DNA of 64,000 bases, from positions 4,092,001 to 4,156,000 of the forward strand of contig OZ251223.1 of assembly GCA_965240325.2 (NCBI GenBank). The letters run 5' to 3'. Below the pieces are notes generated by a model that worked only from the letters and a program-made list of their open reading frames with translations, searched no databases and was not told where the DNA came from. This document shows positions 53,580 through 60,939 of the stretch, one piece after another. The stretch comes from Rebecca billardiae RCC1528. Taxonomy: Eukaryota; Haptophyta. Each line of letters starts with the position of its first letter. Position 1 is the stretch's first letter. The position numbers and the translations under genes are program-made.

Positions 53580-54428
53580 TCATCCCCGTGCGGTCATGGG
53601 ACGCTGCGCCCAGGGCTTCCCGTTGAAGTCCAGGCCACTCGAGATCTGGGCGATGTTCTCGGCGCACTGGCCGCGGCCTCGCAGCATGTGCTTGTGCTTG
53701 CTGGGGTTGGCCTCTTGCATGCGCGTGAGCGTGGCGCGAGCGTAGAGCCGCTCGACCTCCGCGAGGTTGTACATGGCGCACCCGACGTAGCCGAATGAAT
53801 CGAACGGGTGCCTGAGGCCACCCCCTGCGCTGCTGTCGTTCCTCTCGTCCACGACGCCGTGCAGCTCGTTGCGCTGGTCCACTGACATCTGCAGCGAGCA
53901 GCACTGGCGCATGACGGTCCACGAGCGGAAGTACTGGTGCATCAGGATGTGCTGCGTGGTGCTCAGGTTGAAGAGCTGCGCGATCCTGTCCAGCTCGCAT
54001 GCCCAGCCCTTCTTGCTCACCTCGGCTAGCGATTGCACGCGCACAGCCTGCGCCAGGCGCGCAGTGCGATTCACCTCCCAGTTGTTGTGGCGCTCCCTGA
54101 CGCTCGCGAAGAGGACGACATCGTCGCCAAAGGCCATGCCATCGAATGGGTCTATCAGCGCCTTCCCGTGCGTCTTCACCACCACGGGGATCGGAGCCGC
54201 TGCTCGTTGCTCCAACGCGGTCTGCAGCGCTCTCGGGCCCGAACGCTCATCGACACTCGCGTTGTGCACCAGGGACAATGCTGCCCACAAGAATCGTGTT
54301 TGCAGCGTCGAAGCTGAACGCTTTTGGCCCCACTGGACGAACACCCGCGCTGCCCGAAGTCGTGCCGCCACGCCTTCAGCCGCCAGGACTGCTGGCAGCA
54401 CCATTTGCGCCCAACTGCAGGCCGCCAT
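53580..54428 (-). CDS. Sulfotransferase-like protein (tentative)
   Basis: A 282-residue single-exon protein. After about 28 residues comes a beta-strand/loop, VFVQWGQKRSASTLQTRFLW, resembling the PAPS-binding 5'-phosphosulfate loop (PKSGTT-like) of sulfotransferases, followed by an IPVVVKTHGKALID strand that recalls their KTH/KTHxP segment. ASVRERHNNW and the helical, Cys-containing C-terminal half are not diagnostic. There is no clear signal peptide or membrane anchor. Its start is 83 bases from the start of the divergent kinase-nuclease gene. It might instead be another small P-loop-like family. Confidence 0.55.
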   Translation of the reverse strand: MAACSWAQMVLPAVLAAEGVAARLRAARVFVQWGQKRSASTLQTRFLWAALSLVHNASVDERSGPRALQTALEQRAAAPIPVVVKTHGKALIDPFDGMAFGDDVVLFASVRERHNNWEVNRTARLAQAVRVQSLAEVSKKGWACELDRIAQLFNLSTTQHILMHQYFRSWTVMRQCCSLQMSVDQRNELHGVVDERNDSSAGGGLRHPFDSFGYVGCAMYNLAEVERLYARATLTRMQEANPSKHKHMLRGRGQCAENIAQISSGLDFNGKPWAQRPMTARG

Positions 54429-54511
54429 CGTACAAAGTCACCGATCGATCGCGTTCACAGCTCTCGGCCACCCGTCGCCCCGTGCCGCACGGCGCGCGGC
54501 GACGCTGAGCG
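54429..54511. promoter_or_regulatory. 83-bp divergent promoter
   Basis: Only 83 bases separate the ATGs of the sulfotransferase-like gene (minus) and the kinase-nuclease gene (plus). Shared control is likely. No element recognised. Confidence 0.45.
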
Positions 54512-56113
54512 ATGTTCGGCGTCCCCAACGTGCTGCACGCGGTCATCCTCGTGGGCCCACCGGGCTCTGGCAAGTCCACCTTTGCCCGCTCCGTGCAGCG
54601 CGGCGCGACCTCCGACTGGGCCGTCATCAACCAGGACACGCTCGGCTCGCGCCGAGCGTGCGCGCGCGCGATGGCAGACGCGCTCGGCGCGCGGCAGCAC
54701 GTGCTGATCGATCGGTGCAACTTCGACGAGGACCAGCGCAAGCCGTGGATCGACCTTGCGAGATGGGCCCCCGTGCCGTGCAGGGTGAGCGCGATCGTGC
54801 TGGATGTGCCGTCCACGCACTGCATCGAGCGCGTGATGACGCGGCGGTCGCACCCGACGCTGCCCGGCGCGCCTGAGAGCGCTGCCGTCGTCGAGCGCAT
54901 GGCGCGCCAGCTCGTCATGCCGGACGCACGCGAAGGCATCGATCGTGTCGTCTACGTGCGCAACGACGGCGGCGGCGAGCTGGTCGACGGCCTCTCGCCG
55001 GCTGCTGGCGAGGAGGCAGCGGCGCTCCGCTCCGTTCCGCCACCCTCCGGTGGCTGGGCGGCACGCGCACCGGTCGCAGAGGCGGCGGAGGTCCGGCTGG
55101 CGAGTTTCAACTTGCTCGCCGACTGCTGGGTCTCGGCGCCGTGGTATCCCGGCATCGACACCGCCCTGCTCGACAGCGCTGCCCGGCTGGAGCGCGCGGC
55201 GGCCATGCTGCTCGGCGTGCGCGCGGACGTGGTCTGCCTGCAGGAGGCGGAGCAGCGCGCGCTCGGCGGGCTGCAGCGCGCGCTGGGGGCCGAGTACGAG
55301 GTGTCCGAGCTCTTCGCGAACGAGCCGACGCGGGGCGCGTGTGCGAACGGCGTGGCGTTCCTCGTGCGCAAGGACGGGCCCCTCGCGGGCAGGTGGCACG
55401 CTGAGCGCCGCGTGTGGAACGCCGAGGGCTCGGCCAGCGCCATCCTCACCGCGTCGGTCGGCGGCGGGCGCGGTGGCGAGGCGGGCGGCAGCGCGGGCGT
55501 GGAGCTCGCGATCATGAACAGCCACCTCGCCTGGGGCGACGCGGGCGAAGACCAAGCGGCCCGGGCCCTCGCCTGGGCGCGGCAGTGGCTCTGCGCCGAG
55601 CAGCGTGCGCAGCGCTCTCTGCTGTGGGCGGGCGACTTCAACCTGACGCCCGATGCGGAGCCGGTGCTGTGGATGAAGGCCGCGGGGCTGCGCGACGCGC
55701 TCGGCTGGGCCAAGACGCCGACCTACTTCCCACCGCCGAGCGCGGGCGCGCGCTCCGCCCGGCCGAAGCGCATCGACTACGTGCTGTATGCGCCGCAGCA
55801 CGCGGCGCAGGCCAGCCGCGCGTTCGCGTGGCGCGGGCACGGCAGCGCGTCACCCTCGGACTCGGCCGAGGACGAGCTGCGCCAGCAGCCGGCCCGGCCG
55901 GCGGACGCCGACGATTCTGAATCGGAGCAGGCGGCGGCAGCGTCGGGCGGCGCGAGTGACGGCAGCGAGGCACGAGGCACGCATGCGCGCCCGAAGCGAC
56001 GGCGAGGCAACGTGGGGCGGCGGCGGATCGGCCTGGGTGAGGCGCTGCGCGGCTGCGGCTCGGATCACGTGCCTGTCGTCGCCACAGTGAAGGTGCTGCA
56101 GCCGGCAGAGTGA
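54512..56113 (+). CDS. P-loop polynucleotide-kinase-like domain fused to EEP nuclease/phosphatase
   Basis: 533 residues in two catalytic modules. The N-terminal AAA_33/PNK-like kinase (1-150) has Walker A VGPPGSGKST (14-23), INQDTLGSRRAC and LIDRCNFDEDQRKPW, as in the P-loop domains of plant aprataxin-like proteins. The C-terminal endonuclease/exonuclease/phosphatase (EEP) domain (about 194-533) shows the family's ordered motifs: ASFNLLADCW (Asn200), CLQEAEQRALGG (Glu245), MNSHLAWGD, WAGDFNLTPDA, KRIDYVLYAP and CGSDHVPVVATV. A charged, Ser-rich insert (about 450-505) lies before the last motif. EEP relatives include TDP2, CCR4-type deadenylases and 2'-phosphodiesterases. Together the modules suggest repair or processing of DNA or RNA ends; the substrate cannot be named from sequence. 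Confidence 0.85.
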   Translation: MFGVPNVLHAVILVGPPGSGKSTFARSVQRGATSDWAVINQDTLGSRRACARAMADALGARQHVLIDRCNFDEDQRKPWIDLARWAPVPCRVSAIVLDVPSTHCIERVMTRRSHPTLPGAPESAAVVERMARQLVMPDAREGIDRVVYVRNDGGGELVDGLSPAAGEEAAALRSVPPPSGGWAARAPVAEAAEVRLASFNLLADCWVSAPWYPGIDTALLDSAARLERAAAMLLGVRADVVCLQEAEQRALGGLQRALGAEYEVSELFANEPTRGACANGVAFLVRKDGPLAGRWHAERRVWNAEGSASAILTASVGGGRGGEAGGSAGVELAIMNSHLAWGDAGEDQAARALAWARQWLCAEQRAQRSLLWAGDFNLTPDAEPVLWMKAAGLRDALGWAKTPTYFPPPSAGARSARPKRIDYVLYAPQHAAQASRAFAWRGHGSASPSDSAEDELRQQPARPADADDSESEQAAAASGGASDGSEARGTHARPKRRRGNVGRRRIGLGEALRGCGSDHVPVVATVKVLQPAE

Positions 56114-56376
56114 GACTGAGAGTCTGAGACTGATCAGTGATCTCGACTGATGCTACTAAGCTGCTTGTCATAATATGATGACGATGACGACGCGCGAGGC
56201 GGATGACGCGACAATAAGCTGAGACTCGCGCGTCATCATTACTGCTAGTGACGATGATCATAATAATGACGAGGACTATCAGTATCACTACGATCAAATA
56301 ACGTCGATGACGTCATGACAGACCGGGTGTCGACCGCTAGGCGCCGCGCAGCAGTGCGCGTTGCGAACGTCGGTTA
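56114..56376. other. Convergent intergenic region with GAT/ATC repeats
   Basis: A short spacer of imperfect GAT, GAC and ATC triplets between the 3' ends of the kinase-nuclease and methyltransferase genes. No gene seen. Confidence 0.5.
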
Positions 56377-57357
56377 CTAGCCCGACGCGACAGGGTCTCC
56401 AGCGGGCGCCAGCAGCCACGTCGTGGTCTCGTCGTGGTGCTCGCTGTAGAGCTCGCGCAGCCCGGCGGCCGCAAACAGCCAGCGGTGGTGCTCGTCAGGG
56501 CGCGTGATGTCGAACCGCTCGTTGGGCCCGCTCGGCGTGTCGAGCTCGAAGCGGTTCTCCTTGGTGCGCCACGCGGGTCGGTTCTCCTTGACGACGAGCA
56601 CGCCGCCGCGCACGAGGGAGCCGGCGCACGCCGTGAGCAGCGCGGCGACGTCCTCGTCGATCAGGTACTGCAGCACCCACTGCAGCCAGACCAGCCCGAA
56701 CGCGCGCGGCCGCGCGGGCAGCTGCTCCAGCCGCTGGTTGACGAAGGTGCAGCGCTGCGCGCGCTTGTTGCCGAGGTATCGCCGCGCCTGCCTGCTCAGC
56801 GTCGGGCTCGCCTCGACGAGCTCCACGCTCTCGAAGCACTTGAGCAGCACGCTCTTGGTGACGCGGCCCACGCCTGCGCCGCCATCCATCGCGCGCAGCG
56901 CGCGCAGCTGTGGCCGCTGGCGGAGCACGCCCTCGAGGAACCTCGCCGAGTGCTCGAGGTCAGCAGCGGAGCCTGTGTCCCCGATCATCGTCTCGTCGTC
57001 CGTCGCCCCGCCGTACCCGCCCTCCTCCCACCAGCGCTCGTTTGCGCGGTAGAAGTCAGCCCTGCGCGCACCCTGCTCCGCCCACAGCTCAGCGAGCGAG
57101 GAGAACTCGCGCGACGTGTCGTCGTGCCCGCGGATGCGTGGCGGCGCGACGGAGGCCGCATGCAGCGCAAGCGCCGACTCTGCGCCCGTCGCGCCGCCTG
57201 GCACGCTGGCCGCTGGCGCGACGGCCTCGGCGCGCCTCCGTGCCTTGCCCATGGCGGCGCTGGACGTGATCCCGCCAACCGCGTGAACGGGGGCAGCTTG
57301 AACGGCATCCCCGGATGTGGCCACTGGCCATGGGCATGGCAGCACGAGGACGGCCAC
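56377..57357 (-). CDS. Alpha-N-terminal protein methyltransferase (NTMT1-like)
   Basis: A 326-residue SAM-dependent methyltransferase of the NTMT1/METTL11A family, which methylates the alpha-amino group of proteins starting with Xaa-Pro-Lys after Met removal. The domain begins near residue 98 (ADFYRANERWWEE). It shows GGYGGATDDE, motif I AMDGGAGVGRVTKSVLLKCF (about 156-175), VELVEASPTLSRQA, FGLVWLQWVLQYLIDEDV, and GGVLVVKENRPAWR, where animal enzymes have a substrate-binding KDN/KEN. It is longer than animal NTMT1 (223 residues) because of about 95 low-complexity N-terminal residues; an internal ATG at 57252 (MGKARRRAEA) may be the true start. Single exon. Confidence 0.9.
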   Translation of the reverse strand: MAVLVLPCPWPVATSGDAVQAAPVHAVGGITSSAAMGKARRRAEAVAPAASVPGGATGAESALALHAASVAPPRIRGHDDTSREFSSLAELWAEQGARRADFYRANERWWEEGGYGGATDDETMIGDTGSAADLEHSARFLEGVLRQRPQLRALRAMDGGAGVGRVTKSVLLKCFESVELVEASPTLSRQARRYLGNKRAQRCTFVNQRLEQLPARPRAFGLVWLQWVLQYLIDEDVAALLTACAGSLVRGGVLVVKENRPAWRTKENRFELDTPSGPNERFDITRPDEHHRWLFAAAGLRELYSEHHDETTTWLLAPAGDPVASG

Positions 57358-57874
57358 CGTGAGTGTCCGTCACGGTGACGACGGTGCCATGGCGGCCGTG
57401 GGCCGTGGCGAGCGCGCAGCATCGCCGATATCGCCGACCGACTGACGCTCACCACGTAACTCCAATAAGTCGTCAGGCTGAGGCACTCATGTCTCATCTG
57501 GAGGCACGCAGGCGCGGCCCCGAGACACTAGACCCCCGTGAGTCCGAGCCGTGTCGGGGAGTGCGCCGCAACGCAGCCTGATTCGTTTCAAGCCGCCTCG
57601 TGGGACCTGGCCCTGCTGGGGCTTCAAGCCGACGTGCCTCAGTGAGGCAGACTGCGCGCACTACTCGTTCCAGGGCCCGGCCCGCGCCCACCGACGTGCC
57701 ACGTGCCACTGCGGCGACGTCGCGCGGCAGGGCCCGGCGCGGGCGCAGCCCCCCCCCCCCCCCCGGCAGGGGGGGGCGCGCCTGCCCGCGGCGGCGGCGG
57801 CGCGCGCGCGTCTGCCCTGGCCGAGCGGCCCGCGCGCGCCGGCGCGGCGCGTCGCCGGTGCGTGGCTCGCCTCG
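57358..57874. other. Intergenic with homopolymer C16/G8 tract
   Basis: Lies between the methyltransferase start and the calpain stop. It contains an uninterrupted C16 (57749-57764) followed after GGCA by G8, able to fold back on itself. It is likely unstable and prone to sequencing error. No gene accepted. Confidence 0.6.
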
Positions 57875-60550
57875 TCACCTGCCGAGCGCCGTGGCCGAGT
57901 GCAGCCCCCCGTGTGCGGGCACCTCTGGCAGGTGGTGCTCGCGCCCGATGTCCGCGCGGAACTGGAACTGGAAGGAGGAGGCGTAGCCGTCGGACGGCTC
58001 GAGCTGCGAGAGCGCGAGCAGCAGCTGCCCCCGCCCCGGCGTGAGCGAGTCCGAGAGCTGCAGCGCGCCGCGAGACGAGACGAGGTTGAACGACTCGCGC
58101 GCGTCGATCGAGACGGTGAGGCGCTGCAGCTGCGCGCGGTTCTCAGCGTACACGAGCGAGCCCGCGCCGTCGCTGAGGTTCCACACGGTCATGTCGCCGG
58201 AGAAGAGCTCGTTCCGCTCGCCGTGGCGCTTCACCACCGCGATGATCGCCTGGCGCACCAGCGCCGCCGCCTCGCGCCGCGCGGAGAGCAGCACCGGCTT
58301 GGCGGAGAAGGCGGCGAGCACGACCGGCCGCTCAGCGGCGCCGCCCAGCTGGTTGAGCGCGATGGGGACGACGACGTACTGGCCGGAGGGGAGGAGGGCC
58401 TCGCAGCACACGGAGGGGTGGACGCGGCGCGGCGACGTGGCGCACAGCTCGCCCAGCCCGCCCGCGCCGTCCGCGCGGAACACCGCGATGCTCAGGTCGA
58501 CCTGCGCGGACGCGGCGCCGCCGAGCCCGCGCGAGTTGCGCTGCGAGAGCACGAGGTCGAGCTGCGTCGTCTCCACGACCTCGAGGGCGAAGGCGGACCA
58601 GAGGCCGTCGGAGGCGGCGGAGGTGGGCATCGACGCGCGCGCGCGCGCCTCCATCCACCCGGCCGAGCCGCCCCCGACCCCGTGCGCGCGCACCTTGCAC
58701 ACGTCCACCTCGCGGAAGTGCGTGGTGAAGTCGGCCCAACACAGCCAGAAGGTGCCGCCCTCCGCGTCGTCCGGCCGGAGCGCGCGGCGCAGCTCGGGCG
58801 TCCACTCGGCGGAGGCGGCGGACCAGGGGCCGCGCCACTCGCCGCGGCCCCACGGGTTGCGCAGGCGCAGCAGCCGCGTGCCGTCGTCCAGCGCGCGCAC
58901 GTCCAGCACCGAGTACGCGTGCATCGTCTGCAGCCCGAGCGCCTCCGCGGCCGCGATCGCCGCCGGGTCGCGCGAGCCGCACGACGCGCCCGCGAGGCAG
59001 CCCGCCTCGCGCATCGAGAGGAGACGCGCCCAGGCGAGGTCGAGGTCGAGCTGCTCGCCGCCGCCGCCGCCGCCCGGCGCGACGCTCGGCGACGCCGGCC
59101 CCTCGCGCGGCTGCAGCCGCATCTGCTCGCACGGCGCGCCCGTGAGCGCCGCCAGCGCCTCGTCGCACGTGCCCGCCTCGATCGCCTCGTAGCAGCCGTA
59201 CGCCTTGGCAAAGCCCTTCTCGAGGAGCGGCACGTAGAGCTGGCGGCGCGCGGCCTGGGAGAAGGCGAGCACGCCGTGCGCGGTGCACGGCAGCATGTCG
59301 TCCACCACGATCACGCGCCACTCGCCGTCGAGGCACAGCCGCACCAGGTAGGCGCCGGAGGGCGAGAGCTCCGCGCCCGCCGGGAAGAGCGCGCGCAGCA
59401 GCTCGGGCCGCTCCGCGAGCACCGCGATGGCGGAGAGGAGCCAGCAGTCGCCCAGCGTGCCCTGCTTCACGTCGTCGGGCTGCGGGTCGCCGCGGAACAC
59501 GCGCCATGGCTGGTTGAACATGTCGAACGCGTTCGCCGTCCGCCGGATCTCCGCGGGCCGCAGCCACTGCGTCACGCGCGCGTCCGCCTGCCCGCGCCGC
59601 TCGGCCACGTCCGAGCGCGCCCACGCGCGCCCGTCCAGGTACACCGCGCCGGGCGAGGGGCGGAAGGAGTCGTCGACGAAGGGGACGCGGTGCTCGGCGC
59701 ACATCGCCTCGATCTGCGCGAGCAGCGCGCGCGACTCCGCCTCCTGCGCCGCCTGCCGCTCCTCGACCGACGTGGCGAAGTCGGACATGCGCCGAGCGAT
59801 CGCCGCGGTCGGCGCGCCGCCGCCGCCCGCAGCCGCCGCCGCCGCGCCGGCGGGCGAGAGCGCGCGCGCGCCCGCGGCGGCGGGCGCGGCGGGCGCGGCG
59901 GGGTCGAGCGGCGCGTGGCACGCCTCGCACGCCGTGGCGCTCAGCGCGTTGATCAGCGTGCACTGCGCGCACTCGAGGCCGTTGTCGCGCAGCGCGCGCG
60001 GCGCCGCCTCGGGCGCGGCGGGCAAGAACTCGGCGCCGCCGCGCTCTGCGCCGGCCGTGCCGTTGGCGCGTGGGCCCGCCATCCACGCCCTGCGCTCGAA
60101 GCCGCACACGCAGCGCTGCACGTGGCCCGCGTTGCTGCACACGCACTGCGGGCACTTCCAGAAGTCGTCCGCCGTGCGCGTCGGCTGCGCGCGCGGCGTC
60201 GCCGCGCGCGGCTGGTCCGAGATCCGCGCGTCGGAGAGAGACATGGCGATGGCGAGGTCGATCTGCTCGCTCTCGCTGAGCGAGTAGCCCTGCAGGCTCT
60301 GCGCCGTCGTGCGCGGCACCTCGGGCGCCGCCTGCACCCGCTGGTACTCGGCGCCGTCCGGCGGGGCGCCCGGGCTCGTGTCGGCATCGAACCGCTCGTT
60401 GCACGCGCCGCACTTGACGGTCTGGCGCGAGCTGGGCGAGGCCTGGAACTGCAGCTCGCGCTGGCAGTGGGGGCAGATAGCCCGCCAGAGCGGGGTGGCC
60501 GTCACGGTCTGCGCCGGCTGCATCGGGCCGGGCGGCCGCGCCGAGGCCAT
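57875..60550 (-). CDS. Calpain-15/SOL-like cysteine protease with zinc fingers and UIM
   Basis: An 891-residue calcium-dependent-type cysteine protease of the SOL (small optic lobes)/calpain-15 group. Start chosen at 60550 (MASARPPG; good context) over 60604. The N-terminus has a CPHC...CGAC zinc ribbon (26-50), a probable ubiquitin-interacting motif, SEQIDLAIAMSLSD (about 94-107), and two RanBP2-type fingers (WKCPQC...CVC, 131-149; ECAQC...CEAC, 193-211). The CysPc domain starts near 289 (VPFVDDSFRP). Its triad is complete: Cys369 in QGTLGDCWLLS, His544 in MHAYSVLD and Asn565 in LRNPWGRGEW. The C-terminal 290 residues are beta-rich, C2-like or calpain domain III-like repeats. A role in ubiquitin-guided regulatory cleavage is inferred. 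Confidence 0.92.
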   Translation of the reverse strand: MASARPPGPMQPAQTVTATPLWRAICPHCQRELQFQASPSSRQTVKCGACNERFDADTSPGAPPDGAEYQRVQAAPEVPRTTAQSLQGYSLSESEQIDLAIAMSLSDARISDQPRAATPRAQPTRTADDFWKCPQCVCSNAGHVQRCVCGFERRAWMAGPRANGTAGAERGGAEFLPAAPEAAPRALRDNGLECAQCTLINALSATACEACHAPLDPAAPAAPAAAGARALSPAGAAAAAAGGGGAPTAAIARRMSDFATSVEERQAAQEAESRALLAQIEAMCAEHRVPFVDDSFRPSPGAVYLDGRAWARSDVAERRGQADARVTQWLRPAEIRRTANAFDMFNQPWRVFRGDPQPDDVKQGTLGDCWLLSAIAVLAERPELLRALFPAGAELSPSGAYLVRLCLDGEWRVIVVDDMLPCTAHGVLAFSQAARRQLYVPLLEKGFAKAYGCYEAIEAGTCDEALAALTGAPCEQMRLQPREGPASPSVAPGGGGGGEQLDLDLAWARLLSMREAGCLAGASCGSRDPAAIAAAEALGLQTMHAYSVLDVRALDDGTRLLRLRNPWGRGEWRGPWSAASAEWTPELRRALRPDDAEGGTFWLCWADFTTHFREVDVCKVRAHGVGGGSAGWMEARARASMPTSAASDGLWSAFALEVVETTQLDLVLSQRNSRGLGGAASAQVDLSIAVFRADGAGGLGELCATSPRRVHPSVCCEALLPSGQYVVVPIALNQLGGAAERPVVLAAFSAKPVLLSARREAAALVRQAIIAVVKRHGERNELFSGDMTVWNLSDGAGSLVYAENRAQLQRLTVSIDARESFNLVSSRGALQLSDSLTPGRGQLLLALSQLEPSDGYASSFQFQFRADIGREHHLPEVPAHGGLHSATALGR

Positions 60551-60939
60551 GGCCGATCGTGGGCGGCCCCCGCCGCTCTCCAGTCGCCAGCGCGTCCGCG
60601 GCAACCGGCGAGGCTATGCAGCCAAAAATGAGCCCGCGTGGCAGTCCTCTGCGCCGCCGGGCGCGCGTGGCTGGTTTGCTCAGCAGGCTCTCGCGGGACG
60701 GATGGAAGGTGCACTTGCCAGTTGTCCTTGTGAGTCCTCGCTGGCGGCGCTCTAACTCGGCGCGCACGCAAGCGCTCCGTCTAAAAAAGCAGCAGGCATC
60801 AAAAGCTGCGGCTGCGCTTTCATGACGGCTTGAGCGGAATCGGGAATACTACGGAAAACGCTTTTTCCGTAGTATTCCGTTACGATGGCGTGGGCGTGGC
60901 CAGCGCGCCATGCCTCCTAGGCGCCCGCGCTGAGAAAGC
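60551..60939. promoter_or_regulatory. Divergent intergenic region between calpain and dynein-light-domain genes
   Basis: 389 bases between divergent starts. It holds a perfect hairpin (60843-60878) 61 bases before the plus-strand ATG, which may act in transcription or in the 5' leader. Confidence 0.5.
60843..60878. repeat. Perfect 16-bp inverted repeat, 4-nt loop
   Basis: Arms 60843-60858 (GGAATACTACGGAAAA) and 60863-60878 are exact reverse complements around CGCT. The arms are AT-richer than their surroundings. Confidence 0.95.

Noticed and set aside
4592-54428. Sulfated-polysaccharide gene cluster (sulfatase-like, glucan synthase, YeiH-like, sulfotransferase-like)
   Set aside because: The genes are tens of kilobases apart, on different strands and mixed with unrelated genes. 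Nothing in the sequence supports coordinated function.
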